NCBI RefSeq assembly: GCF_947179165.1
Contig: NC_077238.1
Location: 83,171,757 to 83,235,756, forward strand
From: Solanum dulcamara
Taxonomy: Eukaryota; Streptophyta; Magnoliopsida; Solanales; Solanaceae
Direction of reading: 5' to 3'
DNA length: 64,000 nucleotides
Each line of letters opens with the position of its first letter. Position 1 is the stretch's first letter. The position numbers were made by a program, and so were the translations under genes. Under the pieces are notes generated by a model. The model searched no databases. It was not told the DNA's origin and saw nothing but the letters and a program-made list of their open reading frames with translations. Shown in pieces: positions 12,321 to 25,900 of the stretch.

Positions 12321-13478
12321 TTGTTATGAGTGACCTCCCACACTCTTGACCCTAATCATAACACCATCTTATATCCTTAATTAATTACCCTATTGTATGT
12401 TGCAGACACACTCTTATTAACCCCTCAATATCTCCATACAAAGACTATATATCTTCTTAGAATATTTCAACTAACAATACACCATAAAAGCTATAGTAAA
12501 ACTAAAAAGAATGTGTAGTGTATTGCTTTTTTGAATATTGACTACATATTTGCCCAACAAAAGTTTAGGTTTCTTATGTTTTGATAACCTTATAAAAAAA
12601 ACAACAAAACAATTGGGGATAGGGGTATTTTAGTAAAGTAACCAATAAATAAATAAAATGTGTAAAATAGTACTTCTAGTACTAGTATAAATTGTGTTCC
12701 TAAGACGAGGGAATTGAACAACAGAGAGAAAGAGAGAGTCTCGGCAAACACGTCCCAAAACCGCCACCGCCTTCCTCTCTCTCCCACCATCAACTTCCAA
12801 CACTCGTAGTACTACCCGAATCTCCAAAAACCCGTATCCACAATTTTCTTCTGAATCTGGTAACTGATCATTTTCCTTCATAATTTCTGCTATTTTTACG
12901 CAAAATCTTGAATACTTCACTGGCGGGAAATGCATTTTTCCACTTTTTTCTTTGTTCATTGAGATGAATATATCAAAATTGTAATTGGGTTTTTTTGATT
13001 TACGCATTTTAATGTAATGCTTGTTTATTTACATAAGTGTCAGGCCCAGAAATGTAGTGTCTTTGTTATATATGCACGGAGGAGCTCGATGCTGTTTTTG
13101 GGTTTCATTTTTTCTGATTTTGTAGGGTTTGTGTCATGTGGATTTTCGTCTATGCTTTGTACTGTAATTCTTGTTTACTATCCTAGCATGAATGCCATAA
13201 ATGTCGGATCTTTATTGGAATACAGTAGTAAATTTATTTGTTGCAGATATTTTGGGATTCCTAAATCTTTATTTCATAGGGTTTGTCTAATGTGGAATTT
13301 CATGTAATGTGTGTTTAGCTACATCAGCATCTGTGCCAGAAATGTTGTGCCTTGGAATATTTGCATGCGGGCAGTGTGAATGTATTCTTTGCATATTTTT
13401 TTGGAATTTTTATGTCTTGAATTTATCGGGTTTCTGTCGTTTTCTTGTTTTTGTTTTGGTATATTGCAGGGTTTGGAA

Positions 13479-16400
13479 ATGCCGTTATTTAAAAGAAAGC
13501 CATTTGCTTTGGTGGAAAAACCAAAGGATTTGAAGCCTAATGAACTCGTGTTCCAAATTCGTTTTACTAAAGAGATATTTAGGGATTATGGGTAACCCTT
13601 CAAAAATCATGATTTTTATTGAATTTATGATATTTTCTTGTTATTTGTGGTATTATTCTAATAAAATTACGTTGCTGAAAAATGTAGTGAATATCTGAGA
13701 CGAATAAACCTGTATCGCCATAGGGTGTGGACGTGCAAATTGACAGGAAAGAACTACTTGACGTATGAGGAGGCTTTGGTTTCGGAGAAGAAGGCTGCAG
13801 AAGAAGTTCAGAAGTTCCCCGAGGAACTAGTGGCTCCAGTTCTTCGCGATGTCCAATTCAGTACGTCAATACATTCTTTTAGCTTTCGGAGTGAAATGGT
13901 TTTCTCACCTAACTAAAATTCTGTTGGAGTTTTTAGTATTAGAGATGATCTTAATTTTGCTCTTTCTTGTTTCAGTTGAATTACTTAATCTCCTAGAATT
14001 TATGTTTTAAGGTTCCAATATCACTGCTTTTTCCGAATCCCAACAAGAATGAAGTGCAAATAAAGAACCCAACCAGAATGGAGTGCAAAACACTTCATTG
14101 ATGTAGTTATATCATCATATTCATGTTTTAGCCTTGTGTCTGAGAGTGGTGAACACTACCTCATTGTAATGTTTACTTCATGGTTTGCTGCTTGAATACA
14201 TATTGCAACTTGTTCCAGCCATCCAAGGATCAAGTACAAAACTAATCAAATGGGAACTAGGTTTTTTCAATGTAGATGAAATGCCAACACCAAGCTTATC
14301 ATTGAGCAGTCCCAAGCAGTACATAAAAGAGGGAACACTTATTGAACGTAGCTGAACAACAAGGAGTAACTCCAAATTGCTAGTCACACTTCCACAATCT
14401 AGATCATGAAAGTTCAAGACTCACCTGTCAATGTTCCCAACACTTGCTAGTGTAATTGTGTTATACATGTACTTGCTTAAGTGTTGCTTCAGTTTGTGGA
14501 GAACATTAGTAAATTTCGATATTAACTGATGGTTTTGCCACTTGCATTCATGCAAATATTTCCAGCAATATTATCTTTCTTAAATGATCCAGCGAGCTCG
14601 TTTATGTCATCATTTTCAATTTAGTTAGCAACAACAACAGCATACACAGTCCACAAGTGGAATTTGGGAAGGATGGGGTGTACGCAAACCTTACCTCTAC
14701 CTTATGTAAGATTGTAAGGTAGAGAGGTTGTTTCCGGTAAATCCTCAGCTCAAGAAAAGCGTAGTTCATCATTACCCATAAATGAACTCTTGGTTTAGAA
14801 TTATTAGGTTTAAGGATTCGGCAAGCTACTGTTTCAAACAAATGTGGATATAGATGTGATTGGATTTGCTTTTGTGTTACAATTCTGGTGTTGTTTTACA
14901 CGTTCATTCTCTTGTAGTTTTTTGTATTGATGATCCTTGGTTATGACTGAATTGCAGGTATGCTCAGTTTAAAAGATCTTGGGGATGCTGTTGCTCAAAA
15001 ACTGCAGGGCTGTCTTTCAGAAGGTAGTGAATTATATGGGAGGAAAAACAATCATGTATATTCCTGCAAAATTGAGAAAGTTGTGAAGGATGGTGAGAAA
15101 ACTCGTTATGAGGTTGCATGGCTAGACAAATATGAAAGTTTGCCTGAGAATACAGCCATCGATGAAGAAGATCTGATTAGGTGCAAACTGCGATTTAGTA
15201 GAGCTTTTCTGAAGTCTTTTATCAGAGAATCTACATATCGAAGTATTCCTTGGGTCTTGCATGAAAAATTGGCAAAGAAGCATGGGATTCCAACTGATCC
15301 TCCAGATGATCTCAAAGACCTTTTTTTTATACAGGATGGAGTGGTTGTTATAAATAGGAAGAGAAAGAAAAATGAAGATAGAGTATGTGCTCTAGTAACT
15401 TTTACATACTATCCTGTTAATTTTGTCGCTTTCATGTACTAATAGTCTTGTTTATTCAGGAGGCTAAAGAGAATGGCTTCCAAGATCTCTGCGAACTAGG
15501 AAGAGGTACTGCTGATAGATTTTGGCTTGTTGTTATTTACTTTCTATTATAGAGAGTTGTTTTTTCTACTTATTGGTACTTACATTATCAAGGCTGATCA
15601 AGGATACTTACATTGCACCCAAGGTGTGGCCTAGTGGCCAATGAAGTGGGTTTAGAACCATTAGGTCTCAGATTCAAATCCCAGCAGAAAAAAAAAACAC
15701 AAGGCCTGGTACCTGTTGATAGTGGGAGGTGACAAATATCCTGTGATCAAGGATACTACCTCATATATGTGAATATTTACTTAACTAAGTTTGCATCAGT
15801 CCTCTGCCTCTTTTTTTTTGAATGAGAGTTTCTAAGAGGTTGGCTAATTCATCTTTTTTTCTTTGGAGGCCCTTCTGATCGCTTTGGAATATTTGTTCTT
15901 CAATGGAAAGCATGGGATCAAAAAAGGCAATCAATCAGAATCTAGAAAATAACTCAAAAAATCTAACTGAGTCAAAAACAATACTTTCACAGGTCCGATA
16001 GGTTAGATAATATTTGAAGGGCTTGTTAGCGCCGTCTTTATCAACTTCGGAGAAAAAGACTAGGGCAGCGAATTAGAACAATCTCTTGAAATAGAGCTAT
16101 CAGCGTTAATGGATCAAGATCTTCAAACTGTTACACATCTTGTAAATATTACATGTTTACTTTAAGTTTAACATCTTAGGTATATCCGGTGCTGTGACAC
16201 ATTATTCAGCAACACATTTATAAATTTCACTAAAACATGAAATTCAAGCAATTGTTTATATGGAAAAACTTGAAAAGAAAAATTACACAAATTGGACATC
16301 ACTTACTTTTCCCCAACACAAATTGTTAGCTACAACACACAAATTGTTAGCAACAATTTGAGTATGTTTAATGATTACTTGGAAAGTTAAAAAGAAAATA

Positions 16401-19400
16401 TGTTTACTTGGAAAGTATTATATTGGCATAGAAATGTCATGTTTACTTGGAAGTGTTACATGTTTGGGATTTTATAATTTAATAGAATCTTTTATTTAAA
16501 GAAAGATACCTTTTATTCCACCTTTATCCTTACATGTTGGAACTGGTAGGAATGATATGAAGCGTACTTCTGCTGTCTATTTTCTCGTGTACCATATTAA
16601 TCCTTTGTCTTCACTGCATTGACATACGCAGAAGACAAACTGAAGGCACAGTCCATTAGATATCCAATCGATGATCTTTTGGTGCAATACACAGAGTCCG
16701 ATAAACAGTTGGCTGAACACCCTCCTCCATGCAGGGAATTTAACATCCCAATGGAATGTGTAGGGGATCATTTGATGGTCTGGGACTTCTGTACCTCATT
16801 TGGCAGGTTATTGCACCTGTCACCATTCTCCCTTGAAGATTTTGAAAGGGCTGTCTGTCAAAAAGGCAGCAATATTGTTCTCATAACTGAATGTCATTCA
16901 GCCCTTCTTCGCTTTCTTTTGAAAAATAACAGTGAGTATTTCATAGCTGTACAGAAGAAAAGACCAAAGCTGAAGGTAATATTTGAATCATGTTATGTTC
17001 TCTTTCAAAGGTCATGAATTCTCAACTTTTGAAGGATTTGTTTTTTTCCAGACATATGATTGATTACATTCTTTAAAAAACAACTATTGAAGGATTTATG
17101 GTTTTTTCCCGGACATATGATTGACTAACCTTCTTGTGTAACACAATATGATCAAGTACCATATTTTGTGAACTCTGATGATATTAATATCTGTAAAAGA
17201 CAAAGTTGGAACTTGTCCTGATGTGAGGCAAGCTCCAAAATCCTGAGGGAACTATTGCAGGGAGAGAGTCTCAAGAGATAATTCCCCAATGCCTCGATGC
17301 TGGGTGGGTGGAGGATTTCTGCATGTGTGGTATCTTGGATGTTTGCTGTGATATTAGTATTTTCTTTCTTTAAACTTTTTAAGGTTTTTGACTATGTCTT
17401 GTCTTGCATAATATATTTCTGCTCTGTTTCTTGGAATTCGGCAATTTGTATACTGTTGCGTATCTGTGTTATTTTATTAAGCATGTAAACTGTTTGAATT
17501 TTATACAGTTGAATGTATTTCCCACTACTAGTCATAATATTTGCTACTTTTAGTATAATTAATTTTATAAAAATGTTTCTCATGGATAACCTCTTGCCAT
17601 TATAGGCAAGATGCACATGACCTGAAAATAATATATTGAAGCTCACATACCTTACTTTATAACCAAAAAAAAGAAGAATCAATTAAAGCTCACAGTTGAA
17701 ATTCGAATTTATGAGTTCACTTCTATATTAAGATAAATTTATCAACGTATATATTTGCAAATTGACTCATAAATCAGAATATGTTTGACATATTTCACCA
17801 ATGGGATATTTTTTCTCTTACAAGTAACTATTAACCATGCATTCTTGTTTACACCCTGATGATATAAGCTATACATTTCTTTGTTGAACACTGATAATTG
17901 TCTTATCTAAACCTTCCCTTTTTTGCTTCCAGATTACTTTAATCACCTGGACAGAGTATTTGTCCGATTTTTTGGAATTGACTGGTATTGTTGAATTGTC
18001 TAATCATGTTGCAACAATTAAGAGGGGTCACTACGGCCTTCTAGACATTAAGGCCAAATTGGCAATCTTGCGTGAACTGGTCTGTCGAGTCCTTGAGACA
18101 GAGTATTTTAAGGAGAAGTTGGATGAGGAAATTGAAAAGAAGTATGCACTTGCAGCAACAAGGAGAGAGGAAATTTTGGAAGAATCTAGGAAGAAGAGAG
18201 AAGACCATTTGAAAATCCAGTCTAATGGGAAGGAAGCAACAAAAGGGTGTGGCAACTCCTCAGATACTGGGAGCGATAACCACTTCAGAGAGAATGGAGA
18301 TATGCCAAGTAGCAATGGCAAACAGACATCTGAATCAAAACATTCATTAGAAAACAGGTTTACTTTTCTGTACTTGAAGTTTTTCTGGAATTTGAATGGT
18401 AACTTCATGAGGTCGGTTTCTTATTTTCCGTTTTTCTCTGTCTCTTGTTGCTTCCTGTCTGATGATAGTGAACATGAGCTAGCAGTCTCCTCATTGAAAA
18501 ATGCTAAGAAGAGAAAGGTTGACATCAAAAATGCTACAGCAAAGATGAATGCTTCTGATAAATTGATAAAGGATGAAGGGAAGGAAACATTAGAAAACAG
18601 GAGTATGGACCAAAGAGCTGCTCACAAAATGCGGAAGAATGAGATAAAGGAGCATCTTGAAAACAGGAGTAAGGAGCAAAGGGTGAGTACGATCTCCTCT
18701 CTCTATCTAGCTCTCTGGTTCTCTTTCTTCGACATACAAGCATGTTGTCTCATGTTAAACAGACAAGTGGACATACTGAAGTTTTCTTACCTAGATGTTT
18801 GTTGAAATGGCTTCATGGTGCAAATTGTGACTCAACATAAATGTTTTTTACTTGTATTTGTTGAAGATGTGTTCCTTATGTGTCTGCGTATTGCAGAAAG
18901 AATATCTTGAACGGGAAATAGAGAAAAGAGTAATACGCACCAATCCATTGGGAAAGGACAGAGATTATAATAGATATTGGTTTTTCCGCCGTGATGGAAG
19001 AATATTTGTTGAGAGTTCAGATTCCGTCGAGTGGGGCTATTACTCTTCCAATGAAGAGGTATAGATACTAGAACACATTTTCTCTTATGGTCTTCTCTTA
19101 CGTTGTGATGATGTTCAACTTTTCTTTGTAACAGCTTGATGCTCTGATCGCATCACTGAATGTCAAGGGTGAAAGGGAGAGGGCTCTCAAAAAGCAACTC
19201 GAAAATCTCTACCACAAAATAAGGTGAGTTGAACTTCGGATGAAATACTTTCATTTGCCTATATTCTTTAATTGGAATCTTTGATGGGACTTAGAAGGAG
19301 ACCACAGTTCCGAAAAAAGGAATCATGTAATGGAACTTGATGGTTGTTATTAGTCTTGATTCTTGAGGATTACGCTGAGGTGAGCTGAACTTTATTTTAT

Positions 19401-22008
19401 TTGAATTTTGGAGGCAACTTAGAAAGAGCCCATGATACTAAGATCATGTGAGAACTTGGCTGGGTGGTCTCTTTGTCCTGTTGTTTTAAGCTACAGAATT
19501 TCTATATCCTCTGGACAACTGTTATTAGCCTATTGTCATGTGTGTTTTCTGCTTATATGCATGACATTTGCTGTTAATTATCTTTAAACTGTAGTCATGA
19601 TCTATTTTAGAAACAGTGAGAGAGGCACAATAAAACCCATCCTCTCTTAATATTTAACGCTGATTGATTATTTCGTCAAGCTATTAGGGTTTAAATAATG
19701 AACTCTGCATGTTCTAAGAAAGGAGAATCAAAATTGTATAGTTACAGGAAGTAAATTAATCTAATTGATCCTAATCAAGATATACTATATTTACAAGCCC
19801 TAGCAATAGTTACAAAATTCTGAACCTACTCAAGTTGGTGCTTTTAGTAATCACATGTACTGAGCTTGCTACATATATTAACTTGTTCCGGGACCAGCGA
19901 GGGACTTGGTGAATTTATCTGCAAGTTGATCATGTGACTTCAATAATTTTGTGATAATTTCTCCCAAGGTATCTTTTTTTCAGCGAAATGACTATCAACT
20001 TCGATGTACTTGGTCTTCACATGAAACACTGGATATGATGCATTGTGAAGTGCACCTAATTATCACACATAAGTTTCATTTGACTATTCTCTCCAAACTT
20101 TAGTTCACTTATGCAGATGGTCTTGCAACTGTATTTTGTTTCTTGCTTTTTGAGGATACTAAATTTCCTCTTAGCTAGAACGTTGTATCCAGAGGTAGGG
20201 TGACCCTGCCCAATCTGCATATGTGTATTCAACAATCTGCTGATGTCCTCGATGTTCGTATTTTCTCTGGAGTAGATTTTCTATATCGAAGAATACGAAT
20301 AAACTGTTTCCATTGGCTCATAAGGAGTATTCAAGTACTGACTCACAACACTTGCTGGGAAACCGATGTTAGGTCGAGTCACAATGACTTACTTTAACTT
20401 GCCTACCTACTTTCTACATCTTCCGCAATCAGAGGCTCCCTTTTCGGATCCATCGGAGTATCAATAGGCCTACAATTCATCATTCATGTCTCCTCAAGAA
20501 TATAAGAACATACTTTCTTTGTGAAATGAACTTTATCTGGATTTATCAAACCTCAATGCCTAAGAAGTATATCAATTGATCTAGGTCCTTGGTCTGAAAA
20601 TGTCGAAAAAGGTTATTCTTCAAGTTGGTACTTTTCTTTTTATCATTATATATGATGAGCATTTCATCAACATCGATCACTAAATACATACACAAATCTT
20701 GAGGCAATAGAACACATAAAGATCAGTCTCTCTGCGAGTCCTTACCTCACTCCTTTTGTTTACTCACATCACCTTTGTTCACTCTTCCACCTCGTGTCTT
20801 TAGGAGCACATGTTTTGTCCATAACTTCGCTCCAGGGAAAGACAAGTAACTTTTTGTGCTATTAAGTGTATATACTTACATTATTCAAAGGTTAATCCAA
20901 GATTAATTGTAAAAGCTAGTGTGTCCATGGTGAGTGAATCATTGGTGTAAAAGGGATGTAGGTGCTACTAACTTTTACTCCCTGGTACCTTATGCCCGTT
21001 GGTGTTGCTATCGTTGCAGCGAAACTCTATTTTATAGCTTCTTCTGTACACCTAAGCATTTTTGAGATTTTATCCGTCCCAACTTTTAGCGGCTCCGATT
21101 GTTTCTCCTTCATTTTCTCCCCAAACTCCATCTACCTTTCCCAACTCCATACGACTTGTTTGAATTGCGAATCTATAGATATAATCCATAGGTTGGGGCA
21201 TGATAATTTACCCAATATTTAGAAAATGGTTCGTGGTTTGTACAAATTGTTTGCATCAGGCTGTAAGTCATGTCAACCCAGGAAAGCACAAACGATCTAC
21301 ATTTTCTCGTGTAATAAATGTGTAAGAGTTCCCTTTTCATTTGGTTCATTATGATGTTTGGCATCCCAATAGAGTTGGTCAACTTTGGGTTTTCAGTAAT
21401 TTGTTTATTTCACTGATGATTGTTTTTTTTTTTATAAGGACAGTTTTATTGGTAAGATATCAAGCTCGTACATGATCATAAAAGATTCAACAACTAACGC
21501 AAAACATCAGACAATCAAGTAGCCCATCCTAACAAACCCAGAAAGATCATATATTGCTTAACCTTTATAATAAATAGATCATATATTGATCCACATTATC
21601 TAATCTACTACGATTACACCAAAAAATATAAATTTTGCAAACATGTATTCTTTATTCTAGAAATATGTCTCTTTTTTCCCTTCAAAGTATGCATTGTTCC
21701 TCTCCAACCAGATGGTCTGAAAACGCATATGGGAATAGTCTTCCAAATCTGTTTCAGGACTCTTGAGGTCCTTTATCTTTGCAATCATTCTTGTGAGCTT
21801 TTAATCTTCAAAGGTTTCCTCTCCATCTCTGAGTGTATGTGGTTTTACTTATTACAGCTTGGAACTTCAAAAGAGATCGAAGGAGGTGTCCCAGAAGGCA
21901 GCAACAGACGATGCTGATGTTCGGAGATCAACACGTGTCCGTGCTCCACCAAGAGATAATCCTGCTCTTGCCTTCTTGAAGTACGTTAACAAGTGGAAAG
22001 AAGACTAA
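13479..22008 (+). CDS. WAC/DDT/WHIM domain protein (chromatin-remodelling accessory subunit type)
   Basis: Coding exons are 13479-13591, 13688-13860, 14958-15382, 15460-15505, 16632-16975, 17933-18357, 18469-18682, 18897-19058, 19135-19223 and 21858-22008. All join in phase and predict 713 residues. An N-terminal WAC-type domain (start MPLFKRKPFALVEKP; YRHRVWTCKLTGKNYLTYEE) is followed by a DDT domain near residues 300-355 (HLMVWDFCTSFGRLLHLSPF). A WHIM1-like segment follows at about 395-420 (RGHYGLLDIKAKLAILRELV), and then a coiled, charged linker with an NLS-like KKRK. A WHIM2/3-like segment lies at about 590-650 (NPLGKDRDYNRYWFFRRDGR). Proteins with this layout bind ISWI-type ATPases and linker DNA, so nuclear nucleosome spacing is the likely role. 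The ATG is the first in the exon and matches the family start. Introns hold SINEs, a Copia relic and a LINE end. Confidence 0.92.
14624..14772 (+). mobile_element. SINE (Au/SolS-like), second copy
   Basis: CAACAACAACAGCATACAC, CCACAAGTGGAATTTGGG, GTACGCAAACCTTACCTCTA and GGTAGAGAGGTTGTTTCC follow the same order as the copy at 6462-6600. It is inserted in intron 3 of the DDT-protein gene, in sense orientation. Confidence 0.7.
15622..15750 (+). mobile_element. tRNA-derived SINE (TS/SolS-like)
   Basis: An A-box-like GTGGCCTAGTGGCCAATGAA and a B-box-like AGATTCAAATCCCAG are followed by CCTGGTACCTGTTGATAG and a TGGGAGGTGAC segment. This is the known order in tRNA-derived SINEs of tobacco and relatives. 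The flanks share GATCAAGGATACT (about 15597 and 15747), which may be the target duplication. It lies in intron 5 of the DDT-protein gene. Confidence 0.7.
19870..20800 (-). mobile_element. Decayed Copia-type LTR retrotransposon pol fragment
   Basis: On the minus strand, broken frames show YRKSTPEKIRTSRTSADC, DWAG-like and SGYNVL-like phrases, QMKLMCDN, and SKLIVISLKKRYLGR with an STCR..HQVPRW end. This is the typical order of the Ty1/Copia RNase H tail (usual text SADCVYADADWAGSP...[25 protein letters not shown]...LADIFTKSL). Neither LTR was recognised. It sits in the last intron of the DDT-protein gene. Confidence 0.65.
21423..21830 (-). mobile_element. Short LINE 3' end, antisense in last intron
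   Basis: On the minus strand the fragment reads LKQIWKTIPICVFQTIWLER and then NNAYFEGKK, the conserved end of plant L1-type ORF2. A 3' tail follows, ending in a poly(A) tract (the T run at 21423-21433). It stops just upstream of the last exon of the DDT-protein gene. Confidence 0.7.
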
Positions 22009-22988
22009 CCTAGAAACTATGGAAACATACTCTGCTGTTCAGAATTGGTATTGTAGTTGCAGCTAACCATCATGCCGTGATGAATATAGGGGTAAAGAAA
22101 TTCGTCCTGCATTTTGTTGAAATGACAGCTCATTTTTTGGCAATTGAACGCTAGCCATGATAGGAATGGAATTTTGTTCTTTTTCATTCCTGTGATTATG
22201 GTACAAATGTAAGGCTACCGTTCCAATTTTGTATATGATGTTCATCGGCTGGTACTAACATTAGTATGTTCCTTTAATAATTTTGGTTATCGACATTTGA
22301 TCATGTTGTGTTATGGAGTGGAAGTCATGCAGTTTTATACATGGAAGTACCATTTTAAGCTAATTTGAGTAAAGGCTATTACCAATGTTTGTAACACTGG
22401 TTTCTACCAGAGCAAGTAGCAATAGTAGTCTCTTAGTATGATTTTGTTCGTTAGTTATAGTAGCTATTAACGTTTAGTATTGTTCCAAATAGATATGTGT
22501 TTTACACTTGGTGCTAGAATTGATGCATAGAAAATAATTCAGAGGCCTCCACTGTCCTTTTTTGTCCTATTACCTTTCAGAGTAAAAGAATTATTGATGT
22601 TATTATCAACAATATTCGGGAGGAAGGTTTTTCAGTTTGTGTGCTTATAGTTGCACTTCTCTACCACTTAAAGGTTATCTACAGCGTCCAGTGAGGGTGT
22701 ACGTAAGGAGGAAAAAGGCGTCTTTTAGCATGTTTAATCTTATAGAGATGTACACTAATCACCATGAAGCATAATCAACTTGGAGATTACACCACATTAC
22801 ACCGGCAAGATTTCTGAGAATAACATCTTGGGAAACCCCTGTTTCAAAATTTGCTTTATTTCTTTTGACAAGTATTTACAGCTTTGCTTCATTTAACGCC
22901 AACAGTAATGTTTGCTAGCATTAGACCACCAGAAACTGAAGTTTACATGAATGTCAAATGACTGATGAGCTTGCTGTAGATATCAAAA
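22009..22988. other. Convergent 3' region (DDT protein / alcohol dehydrogenase)
   Basis: This region lies between the stop codon of the plus-strand DDT protein and the stop codon of the minus-strand dehydrogenase. It should hold both 3' UTRs. No further gene, RNA or mobile element was recognised. Confidence 0.6.
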
Positions 22989-25900
22989 TTACATTATCTC
23001 AACAACAGCGCGTCCAGCAATGGCTCCCTGATCAAGATCTTTATATGCCTGAGGAGCATCTTCAAATTTGCAGGTCCTTGAAACAGCTGCAGTTAGATTA
23101 AATATGCCACTTTCGGCAAGTTTAATCAGCTTAGGGAGATCTTGTCTTGCTCTGGCTCCATAAGAGCCAATTACTTTTATCTAGCATCGCAATATCAGCA
23201 ATGAGAAAGAGTTGCTTAAACTCTTATAAGAAAACACAAAAGTGCTCAGAAAAATATTTAGTAGTATGCCCTTGCCTAAACATAATACGGATTTTCATGT
23301 TTCACTAGAAGAATAAATACCCAGTAAATGAAGACTATTTAAACCCTTTTTTAATGAGAAAAAAACTTTTACTAATATATCAGCATGAATTTACTAACAG
23401 ACCACAGACTAGGCCCAGACCAACCCATACATATTTACCCCTTAATATCTTCATTCTTACAGAATTTTATGTTTTAAAAAGTATGTGCATATATGTGTGT
23501 GTATATATATACAAAGAAGGAAGTTTTGCTGAGTTTTCTCTTCAAATGTCTAGCAGCCGAATTTTAGGCGGGATTTTAATGATTGGGAATTGGAAGAAGT
23601 AGGGCAATCACTCCAATAATTGGATCAATGGTAGAAGAAGATAAAGAGGACTGCATAGTTGGCCGGCAAACAATGATCTGCAATATTCTGTCAAAAGCTA
23701 CTATGATATTCTCCCAGAAACAGGCTGATAATTATGAAGAAAATTGGCCATGAAAATGTTATGGGGGTACCAAAGCGCCTATCAAAGTGGCCTGTTTTGG
23801 GTGGATTATCATCAGAGAATCTTGTTTAACCCAAGATAATCTACAAAGGAGAGGCTTCATTTTAAGTAACCGGTGCTATTTATGTGAAAATGGATTGGAG
23901 TCTGTTAATCATCTGTTTATTCACTGTATAATTGCTAAGCAATGCTGGGAGCTGTCCCTGAGCCGGTGTGGGGTCACTTGGATTATGCCTTCAGATATAA
24001 GAAGCCTACTAGTCAGCTGGCAAGGGCAAAAGATAGCAAGGAATCAGAAGCAAATATGGAGGACCATTCCAGTAATGCATATTCTGGACCATCTGGAGAG
24101 AAAGGAAAAGTGGTTGTTTTGAAAACAAAAAGAATCTCATCTCACTGTCTTCAAAATCAGTTTTCTATTGGTTTAAGAGGTGCTTAGAGGAGAGTATAGA
24201 TCAGTACATGGGCTTTCTTAGATTTGCTAGGAAAAATGTAACTGGATGTTTATTTCTGTAGGCACTGTCTACTTCTGATATATCCCAGACCCCATGTTGT
24301 GGGATTTCACTGGGTTGTTGTTGTTGTTGTTGTCTACTTCTGATATATCTTTATGTACCAGCTTGGTACTTCTTTAATAAACCTTTACCTTATACAAAAA
24401 AGTATGTGCATATTTCATTGAAGGCAAAACAATTTATGACATATCAAAAGGAGGGAATGGATCGTCAGTGTTAGCAGATTGGAATTGAGAGAGACAAGCA
24501 ATAAAAGACCTGCACACAAAAGCACACACCTGTCGTCGCACTAGGTGGTTTATATCCACCTCCCCCTTAGCACCAGATAGTGTAAGGCCAATCATCACAG
24601 CTTTGCCTCCATCACGAACGCTTTGCACACACTGCAAGAATGTTTGTGGTCTCCCCAAAGCTTCAACAGCTACGTCAACACCGTAGCCTCCTGTGATGTC
24701 CTGAACAAGTTGAATAGCTGATATTATTAGTTTAAAAAAGTGGTATATTTGATTCATAAGAAGAATTCATTTTAACAACCTAAAAAGCAAATAGCTATGG
24801 GCAAAATCTCCCAATAAATGCACGAGTAACACATTTCAGAGTTCTAGAAGGAAAATTCAGATACTAAAAAACTAAATCCAATGAACTAGTATTATAAGCA
24901 CAAACTTTCCTTTATTATTGGACCGTGATAGGTGCAACACATTTTTGTTCAGTTGGTTAATAAAAACAAAAGAAAACATATACCAATAGTAGTAATAGCA
25001 CTAGTTTATTAGGACGGCCTCACCATTAATCACCTGAAAGTCGCCATTCTCTATATACTGGTTTTACCCAGAAGTTTGTCACATTATTCAAAACATTAAA
25101 ACAGTGTTGTCAAAGGTGCACTTAAAGCGCGCTTAAGCACTGAAGCAAGGCTCAAAACGTATTGAGCGCTTACGTCGCTTAATGTGCATTTCAGTATCAT
25201 CATCAAGGTTCTAAGGCATAATTTTCCCTTGTCAATGAGCCTCTTCTGAAGGGGCGACACTAAGCAATTAATATTTCACTTTATCGTAATTTTATTCAGT
25301 TTCTTTGTTCATATATTTGTCATTCATGCTTATAATTATTAGTCTCAGACTTTAACATATATATTTGTATTTTTTCTCCCTTTATGCCTTTTTTCATTAA
25401 AGCCTCCGCTTTATTTGCACTTTGTGCTTAACGCCCCAATAGACCTTAGAGCTTTTTTGAGCTTTTTGCTTTTGAAATTTTGATAACACTGCATTAAAAC
25501 AAGAGCAATATTATACATGTAGATTAACCAGAATGCAAATACCAAACACAAAATAAAGCATCACAAACATAAGGAGGCTAAACTTGTTAGAGGGAGTGAT
25601 AGAAAACAGAAAAACAATGAAAGGAAAAAGCTGGAGCAGAACCCATCTCGCCAATAACAAATAATATATATTACAAGATTTCACTCAAACAAGATTTGAA
25701 GCCTGGATTTAACAAAATCCACAGAAAATGCATAAGCTAGACATGAACATAGTGCGAAAACAGCCCTCTTGAATACACAAGTTGACCAATGAACTCAAGG
25801 TCAAAATTCAAGAACTCGCGCAATCAGAACCAACTGATCTCATTTGGAATAATTTCTCTGCTCAGTTGCACATCATTTTCCTATAACTAACTACAGCCTA

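Larger units (their letters stand above)
9362..13478. other. Divergent intergenic region and 5' UTR of the next gene
   Basis: This AT-rich spacer lies between the back-to-back methyltransferase and DDT-protein genes. It contains a 59-bp tandem duplication (9896-10011), AT-rich noncoding sequence without recognisable features to about 11900, a degraded RTE-type LINE (about 11930-12320), and then the likely promoter and 5' UTR of the DDT protein. The pyrimidine/GA-rich leader at about 12710-12860 ends at a plausible donor (CTG|GTAACTG), and an acceptor at 13467-13469 opens the exon with the start codon. No other gene is supported. Confidence 0.55.
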
